Below, piece by piece: positions 34,340 to 47,260 of a DNA stretch of 64,000 nucleotides. Numbering within the stretch: the stretch's first letter is position 1; every line of letters starts with the position of its first letter. Made by a program: the position numbers and the translations under genes. The notes under the pieces were generated by a model. The model had not been told where the DNA came from. It did not search any database and saw only the letters and a program-made list of their open reading frames with translations. Source of the stretch: Sindora glabra (taxonomy: Eukaryota > Streptophyta > Magnoliopsida > Fabales > Fabaceae); assembly GCA_020226215.1 (NCBI GenBank), contig CM035232.1:56553220-56617219 (forward strand), written 5' to 3'.

Positions 34340-36023
34340 GAGAAAAATATTTTGACTTCCCCTCAAGTATTGAAAACCTACATAAACCTCTCCTCTATTT
34401 TTAAAAACTACACAGACCTCCCCTCTATTTATTTTTAATATCCTTTCAAGTATTGAAAATTTATATAAACCTCCTCTCTATTTTTAAAATTTACACAAAC
34501 CTCATCTCTATTTATATTTGACCTTATCTTAAGTATTAAAAATCTACATAGACTTTCTATTTATTTTCAAAACCTATACAGACCTCTCCTCTATTTTAAA
34601 AATAAGTATAATATATTTTCAATATAAAAATTATTTTTCAATCATTACTTAAATTTTTTTTTTATTTTTCATGAGCAAGTTATGAGCAAATTATAAGCAA
34701 ATAATAATAAATGTAATTATTTAATTCATAAAAAACTAAATCTAAAAATTCATTAAATTCACACAAATTAAATTTAATTATTTTTTTAGGTTATACAAAT
34801 TAAATGCAATTATTAACTATAAATTTTAAGGTATATTAAATATATATTATAATGAAATTATTAAATTAAATGTAAATATTTCCAAATAAATTTTAAAATT
34901 TAATTAGGTAAAATTTTAAAAAATATTCAATAAAACTTAGGATGTAATTTTTTGAAAAATAATTATTTTTATTTGGAATAAATAAATTTTAAGCATTTAA
35001 AATAACAATAAATAATTCAATTTTCATTTAAAGTAATTATATTATTAACATTGTAATTTATCTAAGACACATTAAACAAATAAAGTATAAAAAATACGTA
35101 ACTATTGATTTTTTGGTAAGTAAATTATTAATTTTTAAATCTTATTGAATAAAATCTAAACTACTTAATAAATTTTTTTGCTTAAATTTGTATAATAAAG
35201 CAAACTAATATAACTATTTAATATTTAAGGTAAATAATTATTCAAAATATTTAAAATTTCAATGAAAATTTATTTTTTTAATAATTATTCAAAACATTTT
35301 CTCATCATTGTAAAAAAAATTATTTCCCCAAAAATATGAAGGTTGTATTATATGTACAGTTACTAGAAAAAAATTATATTTTTAATATAAGAAATTATTT
35401 TCTTATCAAAAAATATTTATAAGTGTAGGAGTGAATATATTGTACATCAAAAAATTATATTTTAATATATATTTACTAGAAAATTATTTCTCCAAAAATA
35501 CGAAGATTGTATTCTATGTATAGTTACTAGAATTGATGTGAAAAATCATTTTCTCATCATCATCGTTATGCAGCTTGTATATTGAAATATATTATAATTT
35601 GCTAATGATAAATAATAAAAAAAAATTTTAAGTAACAATTGAAAAATAAATTTTATATTAAAAATATATTATACTTATTTTTAAAATAGAGGAAAGGTCT
35701 ATGTATGTTATAAAAATAAATAGAAAGTTTGTGTAGGTTTTCAATACTTAAAAGGAGGTAAAAAATAAATAAAGAAGAGGTTTGTGTTGGTTTTGAAAAT
35801 AGAATGGAGGTTTGTGTAAGTTTTCAATACTTGATGTAAGATCAAAAATAAATAAAGGAGAGGTTTGTGTTAATTTTGAAAATAGAGGGGAAGTCTGTAT
35901 AAGTTTTCAATACTTGATAGAAGATAAAAAATAAATAAAGGAGAGGTTTGTGTAAGTTTTAAAAATAGAAGAGAGGTCTGTATAGATTTTCAATACTTGA
36001 GGGGAGGCCAAAGTATTTTTCTC
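34340..36023. mobile_element. non-autonomous DNA transposon with long, internally repetitive inverted ends
   Basis: The left end starts GAGAAAAATATTTTGACTTC, and the right end reversed reads GAGAAAAATACTTTGGCCTC; the inverted similarity runs for about 280-330 bp (34340-34620 and 35690-36023). Each arm is built of tandem units of about 55-70 bp with the motif CAAGTATTGAAAA...CCTCTCCTCTATTTTTAAAA. The 1-kb core is AT-rich and non-coding, with a direct repeat (35328 and 35493, AAAATATGAAGGTTGTATT type). Flanks are T-runs, so the duplication length cannot be fixed; the long-arm architecture suggests a Mutator-type element. The minus ORF at 35959-36144 is a chance frame in the arm. Confidence 0.85.
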
Positions 36024-36561
36024 TTTTTTTTTTTGTAAAAAAGTAATGAGTATAATTTAAATGTACGTAACTATATTTTTCATTTAAAATCATTTTGAAT
36101 ATATTTAAATATGTAATTAAATATATAAATAATCTATAATACAATTAATACAATTTAATTTGTTTATTATTTCACGCCTTCATTATTAATTGATGGAGAA
36201 TTAAAGTATTTTTGTTAAAATATACAATTTCTTTAAACCAGAAAATATCTTTGAACATACATTATTACGTATTCTTTTGCACAACATTAGAGAAATTGAA
36301 AATACTTTATCTTTTAATTTTATCTATCATTTATAAAAAAATTATTAACATAAATAAAAATAATTTAAAACATTATAATATTTTTTGAAGAAATTTATTT
36401 TGTAAATATTAATTAGTTCTGTCTTTACTCTTAAAAGGTTAGTTGAAAGTAAACTTCTTGTACTTTTAGTTAAATTCAATTTTATGTACATTATCTTAAT
36501 TTTATTTATTTCTATTATTATTTAAGTGATTTTCCATTATCAAATTAATTATTATTTTAAA

Positions 36562-36601
<40 letters not shown>

Positions 36602-37371
36602 TTTTAGTAAATAAAGTAATTTATATATTTAATCTGAGTAACTACCTATTGCTTCTTATTTAGTTAGTAGTTATTTTATTTAAAGTAAAAGTTATTGTAT
36701 AATCTTTTTGCTTATTAAATATATATAATTTATATTTGATCTTTGGAGGAAAAGAAAAGTGGAGTAAAAAATCTATCAATCCCTTTTATATTAGTATAAA
36801 TTATTTTTATTTTAAATATAATTTTTATTTTTTTATTAAAAAGGAATTATATTCAAGAGACGACAATTACAAAGAATAAATCATAAACAAGCCATCTTCT
36901 AGAATGCCTATGGGTAATTGTAATGCAGCATGCTTTTTAATTTTTAATTTTTAATTTTTATTGAAAGGAAATTAACCTCACTAAACCAAACTACGAACGC
37001 CTCCCTTCAAGAAGACATCTAGGGCAAAAACATTTTCCTTAACAACTAAAGTTATATTTACTTTAAAAATATTTATTAAAATATTGAATTGATGTATACA
37101 TACATTTATTTTGATAAATAAGTTATTTTTGACATTATAGTTAAGTAAATCCTCAACTTAAGAAGTAATTTTCTTACTTGTTGACTTATAAATGATTTTC
37201 AAAAGTTATAATAATTTTTTTTGATGATATGAAAATATCTGAATTTATGATATTATATAACAAATTCACACGACTAATGAATTAATATATAAATAATTTT
37301 TAATTTTAATATGTTAATAAATATAATTTTTAAAAGATAATTTTAAATTTAACATCAAAATTTATTTAATA
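36024..37371. other. AT-rich stretch without a recognised gene
   Basis: It includes a (TA)n run at about 36567-36596 and a threefold TTTTTAATTTTTAATTTTTAA run near 36935-36960. A short GC-richer piece, 36960-37025, has no recognised match. Confidence 0.5.
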
Positions 37372-37380
37372 TATAACTTT
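37372..37380. repeat. target site duplication of the MULE, left copy (TATAACTTT)
   Basis: Pairs with TATAAATTT at 40875-40883: 8 of 9 identical, and 9 bp is the Mutator superfamily length. Confidence 0.85.
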
Positions 37381-40300
37381 GGGGAAAATACATAAAACCT
37401 TAAAATTTGCACTAGTGTCAAACTTAATATATAAAGATTCAAACCTTACAAATTACCCCCTCATCTTTAGATAAGAGTGAAAACATTTGTTTTTGTTTAT
37501 TTCCTAACATTGCACATGATTGAGGTGTGTGGAGCTTATTTTCTCTTTCTCCCAATTGTTTCAGTTTATAAACAACTTTATCTTTATCATTATGTTGTAT
37601 CTTCAAAAAACCTCTTTTTTTGCAATTGATCTTAAGCTTGAAGAATGGAGGGGTTGTCTTTACTGTTATGCAACAACTCATATGTTGGCTTTGGTTAGGG
37701 GATGAGGTTTTGTCTATCTGGAATACTAGCCATAATAAGTACCTTGACAAGAATTTTGGGCAAAGATATAGCAAATGCAGAAAGAAGATATTTGAAATTA
37801 GAAATTGTTTATCTTTAATAGTAGTTCTAAACATGAATCAAAGCTAAGGTTTATCTTTTGAGATTGGTATAAAAGATTCAAAATTTTCACATCTATTCTA
37901 AATGCTTGTTCTTCCTTGCTCACCAAATATTTATTAAATTGACACCCTTATGAGTATGAACTTCTATTATTCAATTCCTTTATACAATTAAATTTTTATA
38001 TTTTATAGCTCCAAGAAAAATTAATTTTTAAATGTTTTACCCCATATATACATTATAGAGAATTGAAGCATTACGGTGAAATCATATAAGTTTGTGAATT
38101 TTCCTTTGAACTAGGATGAATGTAATAGCAATCTATATTATTGATGCATAAGTTGGAAGAATTGACATTTAGCAAATAAATATCATTAAAAGGTATGCAT
38201 TTTAAGATAGAATGAAATAGCAGAAATTAATGATAAATGTTATAAAAATTATATTAGTATGTTTGTTAAACTCTACATTCAAATTTCAAATTCCTTATTT
38301 TTAGATGATTTAACAAATATTTTAGTTAGCAAATAATTAATTTTTAAAAGGTGATTGTTTCTGATATAATTTGGAAGTTTTGACACTTACCAGAAAGATT
38401 GAATCTTTTCTTCAAGGAGTTTAAAATGCCCAGTTATTACTAATGCATTAACAAATATTATTTAAATAATCACATGTTAATACATAAAATTGTATTAAAA
38501 TCATTTGTTATCTACGTTTATGTGCTAATTTAATGGAGATTCATGCATTTCTGTCAGTAGTTATTTTGTTAAATTGAACTTTTGGCATGAAATAGGCATG
38601 TGGTTACTTTGACTAGTTAAAGCCTTTACAATTGAGCATTCAAATGACCATGCATCTGGTTAAGGTTTTAAATACTCTATTTTAAAAGTTGAGATGAAAT
38701 TGAAAGAGAAAGAAGTAGAGTCAGATCTTAAAGTAAAAAAGTTAGTATGCAAATAGAGAAGAATGTTAGACTGGAAAAGATAGGGAAAGAAATGTAAATG
38801 AACATGCAGAGATTATTGAAGGAATCACATGATAGAGAGGAAAAATACTTGAAGTTGCCAACTTTGACATGAAATAGGATGTATTTTTATCATGCTATTA
38901 AAAAGGATGTAAAGTATGAATCTTTGTAAGGGGTGTAAGTATGTTTCTTTTGGTTAGGACAATATGAAGTATAATCGATCTCTCACATCTAACTTACATT
39001 TTGTAAGATGACTTTTTTATTAAATTATGAATGAAAATTCAATTCTTTAAGCAATTTATTATTGTGATAATTTATTAGTTTTGAGATTATTATTTACCCT
39101 TCACAAACAAGGTATTTTGACAAATGCATTAGATCAAATGTGAATAGTGGTTCCTTGATTTTTGTTTTTGAACCACATGTATGCTTTGATTTCCTAAATT
39201 GAGAAATAATAGGCTAAATATATATATTCACCTAAAACTGATACCAAGGCCAAGTAAATCAATATAAACAAATAAAACAAATAAAATTGTGTTTCAAATT
39301 TTCCACTAGTTAAATTATTTACTCTAACATTGCTCATTATCTTCTAGTAAAAGAGATAACTTCTATGCTAAGGTTCCTGAGAAAGCAACATATCAATTCA
39401 TATGTTCCTCTCTATTAACTATAACTAGGTGAACAATAAGCTTAAGCCTTAACTTCCAATTAATTTGGTTGATGCTTTGGAAATAACCCAAGTCTTTGCG
39501 CTTCTCTACATCAATGCTAGATTGCTTATTCATGTTCTGATGCAATGGATTCAATCCTAAATGGCTATTTATCTCTAAAACTTCAGGAAACCCATTAATA
39601 CACACTTTTGACATACAAACATCAATCCAAATATCTCTCTTATCATAAACACCATTTATTTTGACATTTTGGATTGTGTGGCTTAAGATCATCCTCTTTC
39701 ATGCTAAGCATTATGAAAAGAACATGTTCAAGAGTTAGATAATTATAATTCTTTTCTAACTTTTCTAAAAATTTCCTTAGCTAAACAATTGTGATTCTCC
39801 CCTACAACAAGCAAGTGCATAACTATAAAAAAACCTATTAATCTAAACCCTTACCTATTCATTAATTTGCTCCCCCCATATGAAATATGTTAAAGGAGCA
39901 AGCCCTTATGAATGAAAACAGAATCTCTAATGACTAATATAGTCAAATTCTATGATAAAAGCTGACTTGAATTTTGCCATATAGTTCAAGTGCTTATGTA
40001 GCCTCTATAATGTAGTTCAATTACCACATAGTTAGACATTTCTACATATAAAAACAAAGAAACATATAATTAGAGTAATGGCAAAGACTTTAATATTGCT
40101 AATATATTTCATTTACATACTTTGTTTTCTATTCCCCTGCTCCAAGTACAAATAGTTAGTGAATTTGAAATTCATTTTTTATCACATGTTAGAAAATTTT
40201 TGCATAACTTAACATTTTAAGTGAAGTTTTCAAGTAATCTTATATAAAACCAAATGCATAATATTAGTAAATATAATGACAAATTTCATGCTTTGTTTTA

Positions 40301-40874
40301 GCAAATCATTTTCACAAACTAACCTAAACAAAACCTTTTCAACATTTGCATAAATGTATGTAAAACTCAAATCCATTTATGCTTTAATCTAACTATTTTC
40401 ATTAACTACCAAACCTTAAATATGAACCAATTGCAAAAAAAAGCAAAAATCAAAGAAAATATGTTTTTTTTACAATAAACTATTTAATATTTGTTAAGTG
40501 TTTCAACTTGAAAACAAGCAAAATGGACAAATAAAATGAAAAATGCAGCAGCAAAAAAAATCTAACAAAATTATTTACTTAGATTTTGAGATCACCAATA
40601 GCATTCTCTTTCCTCTTCAAACATTAGTCGAAATTTCTTATGTTCCTAGTTTTGTTTCTATAAGTGGAATGAGGAAGAAAAATATTTTAGATAACTAAGG
40701 GTTGGAGAAAGAGAAAAAAGCCATTACACCTCAATCACGTGTATCATTAGGAAACAAACAAAAACAATGTTTTCACTTTTATCCAAAGATAAGAGGGTGA
40801 TTTTTAGGATTTGGAACTAGATGTATTAAATTTTACACTAGTGTAAATTTTAAGGAGGTATATGTATTTTCCCC
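37381..40874. mobile_element. Mutator-like element (3.5 kb), possibly a Pack-MULE
   Basis: Both ends begin GGGGAAAATACATA when read inward. The inverted similarity extends at least 180 bp, through CTTAAAATTTxCACTAGTGT, CATTxGTTTTTGTTT and GTGATTGAGGTGT to a CTCTTTCTCC run (37381-37555 and 40700-40874). Long arms and the 9-bp duplication define a MULE. No MuDR-type transposase was recognised, so it is non-autonomous. The interior carries what look like broken host gene pieces (next entry). The ORFs at 37439-37834 (-) and 39393-39692 (-) were not recognised. Confidence 0.9.
37683..38870 (+). pseudogene. captured GRF-type zinc-finger and coiled-coil gene fragments
   Basis: 37683-37778 reads C-W-L-W, then GDEVLSIWNTSH and DKNFGQRYSKC. 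It resembles the GRF zinc finger of small plant proteins (CxCG..., xTSxT, xNPGRRFYxC), with the second Cys changed to Trp and N-P-G-R-R-F changed to N-F-G-Q-R-Y. About 0.9 kb on, 38697-38760 reads VEMKLKEKEVESDLKVKKL, and after a shift RLEKIGKEM and RLLKESHDREEKY, like the charged coiled coil that follows the finger in those proteins. Stops break both. The match is from memory of the family and is short, so moderate confidence only. Confidence 0.4.
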
Positions 40875-40883
40875 TATAAATTT
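40875..40883. repeat. target site duplication of the MULE, right copy (TATAAATTT)
   Basis: See the left copy at 37372-37380. Confidence 0.85.
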
Positions 40884-40923
40884 ATCATATATATTAATAT
40901 ATTTTAATATTTTACAATTATAA

Positions 40924-40990
<67 letters not shown>

Positions 40991-41696
40991 TAATCAACTA
41001 ATCTTATATTACTTACTATATATTATTAACCTAATATGCTAATCCCATAGCTTGGTTAATATTTACCAATCACAGTTCCTTATTAAGTTAAGCTAATCTA
41101 TCCTCATTTATTATTAAATCAAATTATTGTTATTATTTTTCATATCAACTTCAATCTTAGATTAAATAAAATTATATCAATTTCAAACTAACTCATTAAA
41201 TCCAATTCTAGAACACTAAAAAAGGAACATGAAAATAGGTAAATGCTTATTTCCTTCTTCACCATTCCTTAAGTTTGATAGGTTAAAGTAGAAATAGGTG
41301 AGGTCAGATTAAATTTTATTTTAAATAGAATAATTTTGTTTTGTATATTACTAGCTTAAGCTTAGCTTGTTAGTTTATACAAGGCCAAAATTCAAGTTTA
41401 GCAACCATAAACTTATTTAAAAATCTACTTCTATAAGTAAACTTTCAAATAAGTTAATAAGTAAAGGTCGTACAATAAAAAAAATAAAAAAAGCTAAAGG
41501 CCTTTAAGATAAAAAAATTGATAATTAAATTAAATTTAAAATATATTCATAATTATGTGTGCTAAAATAAATTGATATTATATATATTTTAAATATGTAT
41601 ATATTTATATATGATGTTATACATATAAACTTATTAATTATTAAATATACTAACTTAATAAATTTACAAGTAAAACTTATACAAGTTAAATCTGAT
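40884..41696. other. AT-rich spacer with a (TA)n microsatellite
   Basis: (TA)26 or so at 40929-40981, then AT-rich text with nothing recognised. The minus ORF at 41525-41710 is composed of Ile/Tyr/Lys codons typical of chance AT-rich frames. Confidence 0.6.
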
Positions 41697-41701
41697 GTAT
41701 T

Positions 41702-44418
41702 TGTCATCACTCATCCTAATCGTGACCAACGTGAATCTTGATATTCAGTTTTCATAAGTCTTAATAAAATTTTTACTCTTTCTATCCAACAGGAGTTTTC
41801 AATTTCTAGGGGAATTTACAATTTTTACTTTAAAATTTTGAATAAAAAGGGCAAAATTTCCTTCATTTTTGAATATTTCCTTAGGGCTATACACTCTATA
41901 ATAGAAAACCTATATTATTTCCAAATACAATAGTATCAAACATGCACGTAATACCATACAATTACAATATATATACAAATAAATGGTTCAATGCATCAAT
42001 GCTGAATCAATAACATAATTATCAATTTGTTTCTAATCTTAATTCAAAATGAATTCTTAATTTTCAAATCTTCCAATCTAGGTGGTATTTGATTTTCCAG
42101 GAATGTGACGAGGCTCAAAAGCACTTATCTTTAGCCTAAAAACATTATAAATAAGATGAGGTGAGTTATATGAACTCAATGAACATACATCTATCACTAT
42201 CTTGTAGGAGATCAATCTTTACATATAATAATTGTAGGTTAATTATGTAATAAATTAGAAACTTTTAATAAACCCATTTCTTGGATTTTTGAAACCTATG
42301 GAACCAAATATTGGGATGAGAATTCTCTTGCATAAGACTCATGGAAGGTACAACTATTCGATAATGCACAACATCATCATCACAATATGCAATATCCATT
42401 CCGAGTAGATAACAGAATCACAAACAACCATTAAGGCTCAAATACAAACAAATCATCATGGTCACATTAGATCCTTACAATCATGTTAAAACAATGATAC
42501 TCACTTACAAGCATAGCTTTAATATCACATCACATTATGTAATCATTTATATCAACTATGCATGTATCTATCTTATATCTCCTAATCATTCTCGTATGCT
42601 TTATCAGGAATTTCTCATATGACATTCAAATCATACTTATATTTTTTACAACTATTTTCTAGGAATTCTTCGTATGTCTTTCACATAACTCAATATTGTT
42701 CATAATTTCCAATATCATTATTGGCATGTTCCACCAATAGTAACTACAAAAAAGCTTAGCTCTCATATCACATTAATTTGTAAGATTTTCAATGCAAGAT
42801 CATTAATTCATCATGGAATAGTATCAAGCATAGTGCAATATATGTATATATATATTAATGTCGTCATATTTACCATATGGTTATAACATATAGATATCCT
42901 AGAATTTAATTACAATTCATTATCAAGTAAAACATCATTATTATACTTTTGCTACACACTCTAATCCATTAACCTTTATTCAAAATCCATCAATAATCAT
43001 AATTACTATCATCATACTTTCCAAGCATAAGCAATCATATTCACATAAATAGACAATTATACTTATATCACAAATGATCATTCTTTGCTAGTCATGTTTA
43101 ACCATGAAAGAAACTCGATCCCAAATTATTAATAGGAAGAATACAATTCACAATGAAATCATCTTTTTATTAAAATAAAAATAGTGGTGAGATATATATA
43201 CTCACCTATTAGGATTCACCTTTTCATTTACTTTGAAGCATCCAACTTAAACTTGTTTCTCATGTTCCACAATGCAAGGGTACCATTGGTAGCTCATCGA
43301 TGTTAAAAATCATGATAGTGCACAAGGAATAGTGGATGGCGGTGGTGTCCTTTGCTAGTCAAAACTAGTCATGATTTGGAAGATCTTAACCATTTATGGG
43401 TCACAAATGGCTGGAAATGATGAACAGAGAAGGAAGTACGATGGATGGCAGCTAGCTCTATCAATTGCAAAATTAGTGACAATGATGCAATTGCTTGCAT
43501 GATAGAGAGTGGCGTTGTGGCTCCAAAAATCTATAGCAACATGGATGAATAAAGAATGAAGGAAAAAGAGGTCAGTTGTATAAGTAGAAAAAAAGAGGAT
43601 GGATACACAGCTAGGCGAGGAGGAGCTCAGGTGATGGAGAAAGAAAGAAAGAAGGAATGAAAGATGAGTGTGTGTCTGAGAGAGAGAGAGTTGATGGTAA
43701 GAGAAAAAGAAGCTCCAAAACATGTAGAAAAAGAGAGAGCTATGTTCTTTATTACCGTATTCTTCATCTTTTGGTAAGCTCATTACTCCCTCAATCTCAA
43801 CCTTCCATTTTGTTTACTAATTTTAAACTTTAAAATCCCAACGACACTTTTAATTTACTAAAGTTCATTTTTATAAAAATTGATTTTGTTAAAAAATCCA
43901 ATTTAATTCTTTTCTTTCTCTCTCTCATACATACACATAATATATATATATAATGGTGCAATAAATTTAAAAATCCTAAAGTAATTATTTCAAGTTCCCA
44001 TCATCCTAAAAATAATTTATGAAATACAAATAATTAACTTCATAGAATTTCATATCCATAATTATTAATATCAAACTCACGAGGAAATCCTCATAAAATA
44101 TGCAAAAAAACCTCATTTTAATCATGGTCATTTTAAAAATTAAATATATTTCAAACTTAAAGATTCTCAAAAATAATTCATCAAATATCAATAAATTATT
44201 TTATAAATTGTTACACCTTAAAAGTTATTTTAATTTAATCTTAAATCAATGATGGCTATCCAAAAATAAATATTTTTTGAATATTATTGTTAGTATTATC
44301 TTCAATGTTCCAAAACCATCAATATGGAAAATAAACTTAAAAAAAATATAATCAAATAATAATTTATTCATAAATATTAAAATTTATATAACTTTAAATT
44401 CAAACTTGGGGTATTATA
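41702..44418 (-). mobile_element. solo LTR 3 (2.7 kb), related to solo LTR 1
   Basis: On the minus strand it starts TATAATACCCC (44418; canonical TGTAATACCCC) and ends GAGTGATGACA (41702). Flanks GTATT (41697-41701) and TTATT (44419-44423) match at 4 of 5. The length nearly equals solo LTR 1 (2732 bp), and both carry CGTGACC(A/G)ACG text about 20-30 bp from the 3' end. The TGTAATACCC start is common in plant chromovirus LTRs. The 129-codon minus ORF at 43394-43783 (Ser/His/Phe-rich, from a GA-rich run at 43640-43735) is not a recognised protein. Confidence 0.7.
43626..43740. repeat. purine-rich GA tract inside solo LTR 3
   Basis: AGAAAGAAAGAAGG and GAGAGAGAGAG runs. On the minus strand this is a CT-rich tract, as often seen just downstream of plant LTR promoters (R/U5 leader). 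It explains the long Ser/Leu/Phe open frame on that strand. Confidence 0.6.
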
Positions 44419-44423
44419 TTATT

Positions 44424-46381
44424 TTTCGAAATAAACCTATTTGTTGACTTTGCCTTCACCTATTTATAGAGAAAAATTAAGGTAGATTAAGTTGTAGGCC
44501 TTAGGAGACAAATCGGCTTATTTTCACCCGATTTTCACCCCATTAACAGGCATGTCTAGTAATAAATTCCAAATCGACAAAATCCTTTTCATTCTACAGT
44601 CACAATCTTTCTCAAAATCTAAAAACGAACCTTCTATATGTGTAAAAAGTTAACCTAAAAATCATTTGGCCATATTATGATATTTTTTAAATACTATTTT
44701 CAAAATCAATGAGTTGTTTAATTCATTTGGAGAGTAAATTATTATAAAAGAATTAAATTTTTGAGAAGTAATTTTTTTATGTAAACTAGTAAGAAAATGA
44801 TCAAATTTTCTATATTAAACATATAAACTTACTTATTTTCTAAGTTAGTAATTTCTTATTTTTTAATTTACATTAAAAATGTAAAATAGGTTTACATAAA
44901 AAAATTAAGATATATATATATATATATATATGTCTCTTTAATTATCTTAATATAATAAAAATAAAATGTATTTTAAATGAAAAATATTAATTAAATAACT
45001 AATTCTATTAACTTTATATAAAGCAGAGAAAAATACATAACATTTGCTTTTATAATTAAATATTAAAATAATAAATAATAAATATAAAATAATATAATGT
45101 ATATATAATAATATAATATAATTATGTTTAGAACTAATTTTTTATTATAATAATATTTATGATAATATTTACAATATATATTTTTGATATGATATTTAAT
45201 ATATATATTTATACAATGCTCATCTATTTATTATATAATTAATAAAGTTATTTTATTTTTCATAATCAATAATTATGTTTAAATAAATATATTTATATTT
45301 TATAATTAATAAATCATATTGATTGTTAATAACATATGTTTGTTATAATTCCTAAATAGCAAAGATAAAATGTTAAAGTGGTTATTAATTAAATTAAATA
45401 AGAATAATTTTATACTTTTACCTATAAAAGACATAATAAGTTTTTCTTACTGAAGGAAATGTCACTAAGTAACTTAATTTGTAAGGAATAGAACTAGATG
45501 CGAAATTTTACTTCCTCCATTTTAAAACATATGCTAATAGACTAGGTTAGCTTTTAAACTCAGTTCCCATTGGAGAGGGACTAATTGATATTACCAAATA
45601 TAGAATCAACTTTTTCATTTTTTCATTTTATGCAATTAATTTGATTAATGTATATTCCCTCGAAATAGAAGATAGACACCATGCAACAATATTATAGTGT
45701 ATATCACATTCTAACTTGGCATTTTGCTTTCGGCTGCCTACACCATTATCATTTGAAGTTCAATTATAAATTATTCTATTCTTTTCAACTTATTGGTTTC
45801 ATAGCCACCGTTCACCATTTTTAAATTCTGGGTTTTATATCTCTTTGAGCAGCTCTTTTTGTTTCTATTTTTTCATATATCTTTCGAGAATCAACTCCCG
45901 TCAATTTATCAAGATGCCCTAATTTCTGTTAATTTTTATCTTAAAACACATCTTTGAAAATAATATATATGATGAACCCAATTAAAAGAATAAAATGGCC
46001 AAAAAAAATTAAAAGAATAAAAATATTATTACTTCCTCCATTTTAATAATTAGTGAGCAATTAAACAATTCAACTATTTCTTACTTTTAAAAAAATTCTA
46101 CTTTTCAAATTATTTTCATGAATTAAATGAGTTCCAAGTTTACAAAAATACTATTAAAAAAGGGATAGTGATTTATTTCATAAGGGCAACTAAAAATATT
46201 TTTCTATCAAATTAGCAAATACAATGTTATCAATTTGGTAGGTAGAGAGTAATAGTGGTAATGGTGATAATAAGGTAATAATAATATATTCATTTTTTTG
46301 ATATTATTATTATCTAAAATATCTATATTATGGTCATAATTTTTCTTATCAATAAAAATATAAATTCCTTTACTTCTTTTC
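44424..46381. other. AT-rich stretch without a recognised gene
   Basis: Contains a (TA)n run at 44911-44931 and two same-direction copies of TACTTCCTCCATTTTAA (about 45508 and 46030), which resemble the CTCCCTCC start of Stowaway MITEs; no matching inverted end was found. No coding signal. Confidence 0.45.
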
Positions 46382-46390
46382 AAAAGTAAA

Positions 46391-47251
46391 GGATAAAATG
46401 CAATTTACTCTCTTAAGCTCTATGATATGTGCAAAAAACTCCTTAATTTGAAATTAAGCCCCTCACATCGAGTTGTCTTCGAATCAATAAGGAAAGCTCT
46501 TTGATTTTTCTTTTCCTTTGCATCTACCTTCTTCTCTTTCACTTTGTTCCTTTGATTGTCCCAAAACCTCTTGTATTTTCTTTCTTTCATTTGATTCACA
46601 ATTTTTTATTTTATTAGTAAAATTATGATATTTTTATTTTTTAATTTTTATTTTATTCTAAAATTTTGGATGATCATGTTTAAAACCGATCCTTCTTCAA
46701 TTTTTATGTATTATTTTTATGGGTAAGAAGGATTTGTATAATTGTATCGCAATAACCTTTCCTTGAATATAGTTAAGTATCTTCCCACCTTCCACAAATT
46801 CACCTTTTTTTCTTTAATTCTATGACCAATTGTGTTGTGATGATAGTATATAACTCACCTATGGGCTTGCTTAATCTCCTAAATGCTCTTTCTTGTGGAC
46901 ACTAATATATCCTTTTATATTAGTAGGAGGATGGTTACTACAAGAGAAACAAACAAACAAACAAACAAACAAACAAATAAATAAATAAATGGAGAAAGGG
47001 TGGTGATGTGGTGATCATCCACAAGGGAAGTGCAAGAAGTAGTAAAATACAAAATAGAGCAAAAAGGTGAAGAAAGTTGATGAAAAGAAGAGAGGCCTAA
47101 TAGTATTGTCATTATCAATTTAGAGAGTAAGCTAACATGGAGGGTTAATTGCTCACCGATCAAAATTTAAGTAATAAGTTGTCCTTAATTTAAAATTAGA
47201 AAATTTTTGGTACATATCCCACAATTTAGGAGGGGAAATTATATTTTATCC
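46391..47251. mobile_element. Mutator-type MITE (861 bp)
   Basis: Ends GGATAAAATGCAATTTACTC (left) and, reversed, GGATAAAATATAATTTCCCC (right), with inverted similarity over about 80 bp, including GATATGTxCxAAAAA and TTAATTTxAAATTAAG. Flanks AAAAGTAAA (46382-46390) and AAAAGTACA (47252-47260) agree at 8 of 9, a Mutator-length duplication. An (AAAC)n/(AAAT)n tract lies at 46946-46990 and causes the 82-codon minus ORF at 46915-47163. No transposase. Confidence 0.8.
46946..46990. repeat. (AAAC)n-(AAAT)n microsatellite
   Basis: About eight AAAC units followed by four AAAT units, within the MITE. Confidence 0.95.
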
Positions 47252-47260
47252 AAAAGTACA

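Noticed and set aside
34332..36034. 9-bp T-run target duplication for the element at 34340
   Set aside because: Both flanks are poly-T, so any length of match would occur by chance; the duplication is left undefined.
37439..37834. 131-codon minus-strand frame in the MULE end
   Set aside because: It runs through the inverted repeat arm, and the opposite strand holds the better GRF-like reading. Not recognised as a protein.
43394..43783. 129-codon minus-strand frame
   Set aside because: It lies in solo LTR 3 and is generated by a GA/CT tract; the product is low-complexity Ser/His/Phe/Leu with no known domain.
45508..46047. Stowaway MITE defined by two TACTTCCTCCATTTTAA motifs
   Set aside because: Both motifs point the same way and no inverted partner or TA duplication was found.
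46915..47163. 82-codon minus-strand frame with LFVCLFVCLFV repeats
   Set aside because: A direct product of the AAAC/AAAT microsatellite inside a MITE.
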